A stretch of DNA of 18,613 bases from Myxococcales bacterium (GTDB taxonomy: Bacteria; Myxococcota_A; Polyangia; Polyangiales; Polyangiaceae): contig JADKKK010000016.1 of the NCBI GenBank assembly GCA_016720545.1, positions 1 through 18,613 of the forward strand, written 5' to 3'. The number at the start of each line of letters is the position of its first letter. Positions within the stretch are counted from its first letter, which is position 1. This document shows positions 1-6,829 of the stretch, piece after piece. The notes beneath the pieces were generated by a model. The model searched no databases. It saw only the letters and a program-made list of their open reading frames with translations, and had not been told where the DNA came from. Position numbers and translations under genes: made by a program.

Positions 1-3000
1 CCTCCTCGACCCCCGAGTCGCAGCCAGCTCTTCGAGCGCCCCGCGCCGAATCTCCGGGAGACCTCGCGTTCTTGCGCTGGATCTACAGGGATTTGGCCAG
101 CAAAGAGGGCGGGCTGCCCGAGCTCTTCAGCCCCCAGGCCGCCGGGAGGTGGCGTTGCGTGGGGATTGAGCCGTCGCGGGGCTGATTTCGTTTTTTGGCG
201 CCACCGCGACGCCGGACAGCTGGGGCCACCTGGAGCTTTGCCTGCACGAGACCTTCGATGGGGAGCTCATGGGGGACCTCTACCAAGAGCCTGATCCTGT
301 GGTGAAGGACCGGTTCGCGTTTGTGCCAGACACCCGACTTCGTGCGCGGGTTTATTTCTGGATAGGACGCTCACGCCCGCCAATGAGACCTTCGGGGCTG
401 GGGTGGTGCGGGTGCCTGATCCGGCTTGTGGGTCGGGGCATTTCTGGATTGATGCTTTCAGCGGCTCGTCGCGGAGGAGAGGAGAAATAAATGGAGGCAT
501 TGAGGCACGGAGGAAGAAGAGAGTTTTTTGTTCGAGAGAGCGCGTCTCCCTCTCAACCCCCCAATCTCCTTCCCGCCTCCGTGCCTCCGGGTGCCCCCAG
601 GTGGTGAAATCTCCCTCTCGTCCTCGTGCAGGGCTGCCTCGACCGCATCGTAGGCATCGACCTGAACGACTACGCGGGTGGCCTGGCCCGCGCGCGCCTC
701 ATCATGACGCTCGCCGCCGACCCCGCCGGTGCGACCACCCCCGCCGAGGCCGCGCAGTTCCATCCGGGCACGTGTATTGGGCCGACGGGCTGAAGGAGCA
801 GATCGAGCGCGACGAGGTGAAACCATCGGTCCAGTTCGGCCTCTCTTCGGAGGGAGTCCCCGCCGAAGTTATAAACCCCTGGCGCCGCTCACGCGGTCGG
901 ACGTGGGCGCCGAGTTTGAAGAAGGCGTGTTCGCGAAGCGGTTCCATCAGCGGTCGTGGCGAACCTGCCGTACATCGTCGAAAGCGACGAGGCGAGGAAG
1001 GACTACCACCGCGAGAAGCCTTCCGGTGCGCTCCAGCGGTACGTGTCGGCCCATCGGATCAGATTCGCTGGGCTCGCCCTTCACCGAGCGTTGCTTCCAA
1101 CTGGCGGAGAAAGACGGCTACTGCCGGCCTCTATCACGAGCAAATACTCATGAAGGAGAGCCCGGGTGCCGCTCATCGAGAAGATCTCCGCTGGAGTCGA
1201 TCGCACGCTCGTGGTGGACACCTCGCAAGCGTACATCCCTTCCACGGCACGACCCACGGTGTTGATCTTCGGGCGGAACCGCAGGCCCACGAGCGACATG
1301 GTGCGCGCGGTCATGGGGAGCCGCGGAGAGGGGATCCCTGAGGACCCGGCCAAGGGGAAGGTGTGGGCGAGTATCGTCGATGGGTGGGACACGGTGAGGC
1401 CCGAGACCGAGTACGCGAGCGTGGCGTGATCCGCCCAGAGAGACGCCGGGGAAACATCCTTGGAGCCTCCGGCGGGGTGAAGCGGCGGAGTCGAAGGAAC
1501 GTATCCTGCTGAAGCCGGACCCTCAAAGGCTCTCCGACGTGTCGTCAGACATTGGACGGAGCACGCAGACGGGGGGTCGATGAGGCGTTTTCTCCCGCCT
1601 GCGTCGCACGCGCGTCGCATATGCAGACCGCATGGTTGGGCATCCCTGGGTACGGGTGACGTCGTTCGAGACTGGAGGACGGACACGGTCGAAGCGCCGT
1701 CTTCCTTCCCTATGACGAGGACCTTGAGCCGCGTGACCCGAAGTTCTTCGAGCGCGCGCACTCTTGAACGTTACCGAAACCCGCCAAAGGCTCGCCTGAC
1801 TACGGAGAGACAACAGAGCAACGGGGCAAGAAGTGGTTCGAGCACTCCATGTCCTTCGCGAACCGCTTCCGAACCCCCCTCCATCGCCTTCGCCAGTGGC
1901 GGAAACCCACATCCACTTCCTGCTCGACCGGAAGCGGCGGTGTTCAACAAACCGCGCCGGTCATGCGTTTCCGGCCGGAGCCACCGAGGAAGACCACCTC
2001 GCCCTCCTGGGCCTCCTGAACCCGTCCACCGCGTGCTTCTGGATGAAACAGGTGTTTCACTGCAAGGGTAGTCAGGCGTCAACGAGGGATGAAGAGCTCG
2101 TCGTGGGAGCAGTTCTCCAGCACGACCTACGAAGACGAAGCTCTTCCCGTCATAGGAGGCCGCGCGGGTCGTGCCTATACCGCGCTTCGACGCCTTGGCG
2201 CGCGCCCGGCTGAGGTGCGGTGAGCGCCGTCTTGCGAAACCCGCGAGCGGGAGTCTGCCTCAGCCCCGTGCCGGGCTCGACGCACGTCGCTCGCGACATG
2301 AGCTGACTTGATTACGGTCGCGCTCCAAGAAGATGCTCGACTGGCCGTATTCGCCTCGGCCTCGACGAGGCGAGCGACGTCGTACCACCCGATCAAGTCG
2401 AGCCGCTCTCTCCGACGTGGCTCCCGTGGTGTCTCGACTTTGCCGCACGCGACGCCGCGAATCGCGCCACGATCGCGCGAGGCGAGGAGTCCAGCGAGTC
2501 GCCCTCGGTGTGGTTCGAGCGGCACCGGTGGGAGCCCGCCACCGAAGCGCCCAAGACGCTCTCGGCCAGCACGCGCGCCCGCATCGAGGCTCGGCGCGCG
2601 TCGACGCGCGCTAACCCGGCGCCCGCTCATCGAGGCGGCGAACTTCAAGCGTCGCTGGTACAAACCCGACCTACGAGACCGAGGCGCGAGGCCTCGAGCC
2701 CTGGCTGGCCGACCAATTTTGGTGGTTTTTTTTTGGGGGGACCGTGGCGGTTGAAGGACCGCGGGCGACCGCTCACGCTCGAGCAGGCCTCGCGGCGCTG
2801 CAAGACGACGCGCGGGTGCTCGCGGTGTGCGAGGTGCTCACGGGACGACGGGACTTCAGCCTCACGCAGCTCGTGGCCGAGGCGCTCCAGGGCGACATGG
2901 TGCCCAATCACAGGTTCCACGTCTACAAGCCCGCGGGCCTCGTGAAGCGTGAGGCGGGAGCGGCATCGGACGACCAGCGCCGCGAGGACGCGGGAGAAGG

Positions 3001-3457
3001 TGACTCTCGAGGTGCCGCCCGCGTACGGGAGTGGGGACTTCGTGCGCACCGAATATTGGCAACTCCGCGGCAAGCTCGACGTGCCCAAGGAGCGCTTCGT
3101 CGCGTTCACCGAGGTGCCCGGCCGCTCAGGGCCGGACGCTCACGGGTGGGCGGGTGGACGCCGCTTCAGCGGGTGAAGGCGATGCTCGCGATGGACGAGG
3201 AGCTCGAGGACGCGGGGGTCTCGCTGGCGGACCGCGCGGGGCTCTTGGACAGCGCGTGGCGCCTCTTGCCGGACGTGGCGCGGCAGGACGCGGCGGCGGC
3301 GACGCGGCTCCGCGCGGAGCTCTCGGCGTTGGTGGGCCCCGGGGGCCCGAGCCGCGAGGTGCTGGAGGCGTGGAGGGCGCGGTTCCCGGCGCCGGGGCGC
3401 GGGAAGGGGGCGAAGGTCAAGAAGGCCACGAAGGCGACCGAGGGCGACGATGAGTGA
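1..3457 (+). CDS. pglX: PglX, BREX type 2 DNA adenine methyltransferase (5' end outside window, many frameshifts)
   Basis: PglX is the class I N6-adenine methyltransferase of type 2 BREX/Pgl; it marks host DNA and takes part in phage exclusion. The signal is spread over all three + frames. In order: GDLYQ...PVVKDRFAF (about 269-320), QTPDF and RGFILDRTLTPA-type sequence (about 330-390), motif I DPACGSGHF (418-444), GIDLNDYAGGLARARL (about 655-702), motif IV as NLPY (962-973, usually NPPY), PLIEKISAGVDRTLVVDTSQAYIP (1167-1240), VLIFGRNRRPTSDMVRA (1258-1310), ALLGLLNPSTACFWMKQVF (2001-2057), and the C-terminal part 2700-3457 with QFWW, LTLEQAS, GDMVPNHRFHVYKPAGLVKR, RGKLDVPKERF and a GWAGW-type motif. 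The order and spacing match PglX. More than ten 1-nt frame changes, a repeat insertion at about 487-612 and a T9G6 tract at 2726-2740 interrupt it. The stop is TGA 3455-3457, directly before a repeat copy. Confidence 0.9.
487..612 (+). repeat. Palindromic intergenic-type repeat, copy 1, inserted inside pglX
   Basis: The left arm (about 490-513, GGAGGCATTGAGGCACGGAGG) and right arm (about 576-610, GCCTCCGTGCCTCCGG ... GTGGTGAAAT) are imperfect inverted repeats of the CACGGAGGCACGGAG type. The core contains GAGTTTTTTGTTCGAGAG, as in copy 3, and CCCCAATCTCCTTC, as in copies 2 and 3. It is the most diverged of the four copies. It lies in pglX between motif I (418-444) and the GIDLNDYA segment (about 655), where homologous proteins have only a short linker. 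In the frame that reads FQRLVAEERR just upstream, a TGA occurs at 501-503, inside the element. Confidence 0.8.
2726..2740 (+). repeat. T9G6 homopolymer tract at a frame change in pglX
   Basis: Nine T are followed by six G inside an otherwise GC-mixed coding stretch. PglX sequence is read in one frame up to the tract (WLADQFWW) and in another frame straight after it (WRLKDRGRPLTLEQ). Such tracts are slippage-prone in vivo and are also typical sites of sequencing indels. Confidence 0.75.
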
Positions 3458-3458
3458 G

Positions 3459-3592
3459 AATTCACCACGGAGGCACGGAGACACGGAGCCGAGAGGGAGG
3501 GAGGCTTTGTTCGAGAGGGGTCGCGGGTCACGCGCGTCTCGAACCCCAAATCTCCTTCTCGCCTCGTGCCTCCGTGCCTCCGTGGTGAGCTC
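3459..3592 (+). repeat. Palindromic intergenic repeat, copy 2
   Basis: The element starts two bases after the pglX stop. Its left arm is TTCACCACGGAGGCACGGAG (3461-3480) and its right arm is CTCGTGCCTCCGTGCCTCCGTGGTGAG (about 3563-3589), nearly perfect inverted repeats. The core carries a second inverted pair, TTTGTTCGAGAGG against CTCGAACCCCAAA. It could form a long hairpin and act as a terminator-like or RNA-processing structure after pglX. Reading through it gives low-complexity RRHGDTE/CLRASVV peptides that are not real protein. Confidence 0.92.
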
Positions 3593-3659
3593 TCAGAGGA
3601 CGCCGATGGAAAGCCGAGCGCCCCGTGGCACCGGGATCGCACCTTTGTTACCCCGAGAG

Positions 3660-3941
3660 ATGGCGGCACCCAAGGAGAAGCTCACGGTCACCGTGGATCC
3701 GGAGCTCGTGAAGGCTGGCAACGAGGCGGTAGCGGCGGGGCGTGCGGCCTCGCTGAGCAGCTGGGTCAACCTTGCCCTCGAGGAGCGCGCCGCCAAAGAG
3801 CGCAGGCTGCAAGCCATGGCGGACGCCATCGCGGCCTATGAGGCGGTGCACGGTGAGATCTCGCCACGCGAGCTCGTCGCCCAGGCGCGCGCCGACCGTC
3901 AGGCCGCGATCGTCGTTCGAGGCCAAATTCTTACGGTCTGA
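3660..3941 (+). CDS. Ribbon-helix-helix-like antitoxin (type II TA), orphan
   Basis: This 93-aa protein resembles VapB/MazE-like antitoxins of GC-rich bacteria. It has an N-terminal strand KEKLTVTVDPEL (residues 5-16), helix AGNEAVAAGRAASL, helix SSWVNLALEERAAKERR (a ribbon-helix-helix layout for operator binding), and a tail with AIAAYEAVHGEIS and QARADRQAAIVVRG. The tail would be the toxin-binding part. It ends abruptly with QILTV, and no PIN or MazF toxin follows; repeat copy 3 starts 14 bases after the stop. An in-frame ATG at 3606 with AGAGGA 5 nt upstream is the alternative start (18 residues more) and has the better ribosome site; 3660 fits the family N-terminus better. The toxin was probably lost or displaced. 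The family assignment is by pattern only. Confidence 0.7.
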   Translation: MAAPKEKLTVTVDPELVKAGNEAVAAGRAASLSSWVNLALEERAAKERRLQAMADAIAAYEAVHGEISPRELVAQARADRQAAIVVRGQILTV

Positions 3942-3954
3942 CACGCACGAGGGA

Positions 3955-4097
3955 GAATTCACCACGGAGACACGGAGACACGGAGGGGAGAGCGAGAGAG
4001 TTTTTTGTTCGAGAGCGCTGCCCCGTCGTTCGCGTCGACCCCTCGAACCCCAAATCTCCTTCTCGCCTCCGTGCCTCCGTGCCTCCGTGGTGAATCT
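3955..4097 (+). repeat. Palindromic intergenic repeat, copy 3
   Basis: The left arm GAATTCACCACGGAGACACG (3955-3974) continues in ACGGAGG, and the right arm CCTCCGTGCCTCCGTGCCTC (about 4067-4086) continues in CGTGGTGAAT. Together they form a long inverted repeat. The core GAGTTTTTTGTTCGAGAG is shared with copy 1 and CTCGAACCCCAAATCTCC with copy 2. It has the same orientation as the other three copies and lies about 75 bp upstream of the macro-domain gene. Confidence 0.92.
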
Positions 4098-4171
4098 CTC
4101 CGAGGAGGGCGACGATGTGCTCACCAACCGCAGCTCTCCGTGCAGCCGAGCTGGTACTTCTGAGGAACGCG

Positions 4172-4673
4172 ATGAAATTGACCAAGGGCGACCTCCTGCG
4201 AGCGGACACCGAAGCGATCGTCAACGCGGTCAACTGTGTGGGCGCCATGGGGCGGGGTATCGCTGCGCAGTTCAAGCAAGCGTACCCCGAGAACTTCAAG
4301 GCCTACGAGACGGCCTGCAAGCGGAAGGAGGTCGTGCCATGCAAGAAGTTCATCTTCGAGACCGGGCAGCTCACGAACCCGGCGCTTCATCGTGAACTTC
4401 CCGACGAAGCGGCACTGGCGCGGCGACAGCCGAATCGAAGACATCGAGGCGGGGCTCGTCGCCCTCGTCGCGGAGGTGAAGGGGCGTGGCATCCGGTCCA
4501 TCGCGATCCCCCCGCTCGGGTGCGGTCTCGGCGGTCTCGCCTGGACGGACGTGCGTCCCCTGATCGAGCAAGCGTTCGCAGGGGTGCGCGACGTTCGCGC
4601 GCTCGTGTTCGAGCCCAACGACGCCGGGCCCTCCGACAAGCCGGCCAAATCGCTGGCAGGAGGAGAGGCATGA
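4172..4673 (+). CDS. DarG-type macro-domain ADP-ribosylglycohydrolase (one frameshift)
   Basis: Macro domains of the DarG/TARG1 type bind ADP-ribose and remove it from DNA or protein; DarG is the antitoxin to the DNA ADP-ribosyltransferase DarT. Seen here: MKLTKGDLLRADTEAIVNAVN (residues 1-21), CVGAMGRGIAAQFKQAYPEN (22-41), FETGQLTNP, then after a 1-nt insertion near 4380 FIVNFPTKRHWRGDSRIED and IRSIAIPPLGCGLGGLAW. These are the family's ribose- and phosphate-binding loops. TGAGGA lies 5-6 nt before the ATG. The corrected length is 166 aa, so the C-terminal domain of full-length DarG (about 350 aa) is absent, and no DarT gene is beside it. The stop TGA overlaps an ATG (ATGA, 4670-4673), but no good gene follows that ATG. 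It may be a stand-alone macro protein or a truncated DarG. Confidence 0.85.
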
Positions 4674-4767
4674 CCACCACCCAGCCTTCGAGCTCCCCGG
4701 CGCTTAGGGCGACCTCCCAGGGCTCGGTGAACCACCGGACCTACGTGCGGGCGTCGAGCACGTTCAT
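4672..4767 (-). pseudogene. PIN-domain toxin N-terminal relic
   Basis: Reading the - strand from ATG 4767-4765 gives MNVLDART, a stop, then VRWFTEPWEVALSAGELEGW. That is the usual start of a PIN-domain ribonuclease toxin (VLDAS-hydrophobic-WF...), with the first catalytic aspartate present. The rest of the toxin is missing because the region runs into the macro-domain gene. The ATG overlaps the stop of the upstream antitoxin relic as ATGA, the normal layout of such pairs. It is short, so the confidence is moderate. Confidence 0.55.
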
Positions 4768-4843
4768 GTGCGATCGCCTGCCGTGGCTTCCCACCCCACA
4801 TCGACCGCCGCGAGCACGTCGTCCTCGGGGAGCAAGGTCCCCA
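4764..4843 (-). pseudogene. Phd/YefM-type antitoxin C-terminal relic (copy A)
   Basis: The - strand reads GTLLPEDDVLAAVDVGWEAT before a stop at 4764-4766. This is the C-terminal tail of Phd/YefM antitoxins (LRGSV..EDDLLAPID..WE). It closely matches the tail of the second relic at 8616-8847, also at DNA level over about 70 bp. The N-terminal DNA-binding part is missing: upstream on this strand lies the ATPase gene, which starts at 4843 on the other strand. Confidence 0.6.
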
Positions 4844-6032
4844 TGCTGGATATCCTTCGAATCCGAGCAGTACCGCTCCTTCCTCTCGCCAGCCTCGCGT
4901 CCCGCTGGGGCGCAAGCTCACGCCGCTCTACGGCTACAACAACGTCGGCAAGAGCGCTCTGTTGCGTGGGCTCGTGCTGATGGCGGCATCGTGCAATCTC
5001 CGCTCGGCGACGGAGGGTGAACCGCCGGCGCTCGTGGACGCGGCTGCTCGCGGCGCTCGCTTCCAAGACTTGGTCTCGCGCACGGCGGCCGCGAACGGAT
5101 GCGCGTCGGGCTCGCCTGGGCGGACGCCGACGTCCAATTCACCCTCCTCGACGTGTTCAAGGCAAGCGACGCCGTAGGCACGCCGATCGTCGAGAAGATC
5201 GTAAGCGAAGCGCCCGGCCTCGACGCCGAATGGCAGCCGAACGAGGCGCTCGCGCCGACCTACGACGGCCAGAAGGGCCCGGAAGACATTCGATTCACCG
5301 GGCTCTCCCTTCGGAGGGAGCGTCGTATGCGGGCCTGCGCGCGGCTCCGAGGCTTTCGGGACCTCGGTCCGATGGCTTCCGACCCGTGGAGCGCCGAAGC
5401 CGCGATACGTGGCGGATGGCACGCAGTATGCGCCGGAGAGCCGGATTCCCCATCTGGAGCGCCTCGGACAGGACCACGAAGTGTACAAGGACGTCCAGAG
5501 CGCCTCGACCGCATCGCGGGTGTCGAGCTGATGACGGCTCGCGATGCGCAAGGTGCCTACGCGGAAATCGCGCCCAGGGGACTTCCCGGGCGAAGCGTGC
5601 CGCTCTCGTCGGTTGGCGAGGGGATTGTTCAGGTCCTGCCCGTGGTCACGCTCGCTGCCATGCGCGTCGCGGTCAGCCAGGCAAGGCGCCGGTCGTGGCG
5701 ATCGAGCAGCCCGAGTTGCACCTTCATCCTGCCGCGGAGCCTCGCCCTCGTCGACGTTCTCCTCGAGGCTTCGCGAAGGAGATGCGCGATTCGTCCGGGA
5801 GACCCACTCGGAGACATTGTTCTTGGGGCTCCGGCTCGCCGTCGCCCAGAGGAAGCCTGCTCCGGTGGACGTGAGCGTGTGCTTGGCGGAGAGCGACGCG
5901 GGGCTCTCGACGGTGCGAGAGATCTCCTGCGCCTGGATGGCTCGCGCCAGGGCTGGCCGCCTGGGGTCTTCTCGGAGCACCTCGCGCAGGCCCGGAAGAT
6001 CCTGGAGGCTCGGGAGGGCCTGCGAAAGATGA
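4843..6032 (+). CDS. OLD/DUF3696-like AAA (ABC-type) ATPase, frameshifted; PARIS AriA-like candidate
   Basis: The protein has ABC/OLD-type ATPase motifs in the right order across three frames: start MLDILRI, then EQYRSFLSP; Walker A GYNNVGKS (4932-4955); MRVGLAWADADVQFTLLDVF (5099-5158); YVADGTQYAPESRIPHLERL (about 5407-5466); signature-like SSVGEGIVQVLP (about 5606-5641); Walker B AIEQPELHLHP (about 5698-5730); H-switch ETHSETLFLGLR (5799-5834); and a C-terminal WPPGVFSEHL (about 5956-5985). The EQPE-H-HP and ETHSE motifs are those of the DUF3696/AAA_15 group, which includes ATPases of two-gene defence systems with a TOPRIM partner. The start has AAGG 5 nt upstream. At least five 1-nt frame changes interrupt the gene. 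The 3' end is uncertain: a TGA at 6030-6032 overlaps the ATG of the next gene (ATGA), but it is out of frame with the WPPGVF segment unless one more indel exists. Confidence 0.8.
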
Positions 6033-6829
6033 GGATCGTGGTCGACGGGTCTGTCTTCGAGTCCGAGCCCGCCTGGTGTCTTCCCCTGTTGTGGTTCCGC
6101 GCGTCCACCGGCACCGCGTCTTGATCGGATCGAGCGCACAGCCGGCCTTTCGCAAGTGGAGGGAGGCGCTCGCGCCTGAATCCCACGTTGCCGCAGTGGA
6201 CCACGCCGTCGAATGGTCCATGTTGGAGGAGGCGAGCAATCGCGCGTTCCGGCGTGACGGTCAGCACGGAGCCTACGGGCGGCCGAGCCATCTCACCGAT
6301 CGCGGCGTGGAACCTTCTGCAGCGTCCCTATCGCTTACTCTCGAGGACGGAGTGAACGACCGAGAGTTCTTGCTGCGAACGTGTCCCAAGCCGGAGCGCG
6401 ACTTCCTGCGGGAGCGTATGGCGAAGGAGTGGCTGGAGCCCGACCACGGGGGCGGCATCTCGAGCATGCCGCGGCGGGTGGAAGACCTCTTCCTCCGGGG
6501 CGAACCGCTGCTCGCGTCGTGCCTCTTCGATAGCGACGCGGGGGCCTCCGCGTCGCCCAGCAAGGCGTCAAGGAAGCTCGAGGAAGTCTGTAGGGATGCA
6601 GGGATGCACTGTCACCAGCTTGCCTCGCCGTGCGATCGAAAACCACCTCCCTCGCTCGGTGCTCGAGGGGTGGGCTGGCATGGGGCAGAACCGCACGATC
6701 CGAAGGGAGCGGAGGGCCAGCGTCCAGGCGCTCTACACATTGAGCGTCACCCAGCGGCATCACGAGAACTTGAAGGAGGCGCTGGGTGACGCGAAGGTTG
6801 GCCACCTTTCGGTGACGACACGGCTATGA
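6029..6829 (+). CDS. TOPRIM (DUF4435-like) protein, partner of the ATPase; PARIS AriB-like candidate
   Basis: The best-supported part is 6088-6829. It has an N-terminal region with AFRKWREALAPESHVAAVDH and EWSMLEEASNRA, then TOPRIM-like LTLEDGVNDREFL (Glu codon at 6343) and LFDSDAG (Asp codons at 6529 and 6535), the E...DxD acidic set that binds metal in OLD-family nucleases. After a frame change near 6600 comes RRAIENHLPRSVLEGWA (compare RRSIENYL of DUF4435) and LYTLSVTQRHHENLKEALGD. The start is placed at ATG 6029 (MRIVVDGSVFESEP), which needs a frame change at about 6065-6090; a later start is possible. The stop TGA 6827-6829 overlaps the next ATG, which suggests coupling. A TOPRIM protein after an OLD-like ATPase suggests an abortive-type nuclease effector held by the ATPase; that role is inferred. 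Confidence 0.65.

Noticed and set aside
403..1341. 312-aa + strand frame as one protein
   Set aside because: It begins in PglX motif I, then runs out of frame through the repeat and other PglX parts; only its first 20 or so residues are genuine PglX.
3450..3659. Longer N-terminus for the antitoxin starting at 3450
   Set aside because: It is translation of repeat copy 2 (RRHGDTE...CLRASVV), a peptide that recurs wherever the repeat occurs.
3459..4097. CRISPR array
   Set aside because: The repeats are 125-145 bp palindromes at irregular distances with genes between them; no short regular repeat-spacer pattern.
4670..5020. A gene starting at ATG 4670, coupled to the macro-domain stop
   Set aside because: The translation (MTTTQPSSSPALRATSQ...) has no protein character and runs through the - strand toxin-antitoxin relic before entering the ATPase in the wrong frame.
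6029..6124. A separate PIN-like gene starting MRIVVDGSVFESE
   Set aside because: Only the first few residues look PIN-like; the frame ends at 6124 and the region fits better as the start of the TOPRIM gene with one frame change.
4934..6139. 401-aa open frame on the - strand
   Set aside because: Antisense to the ATPase gene, whose motifs continue through several + frames; no recognisable domain on the - strand.
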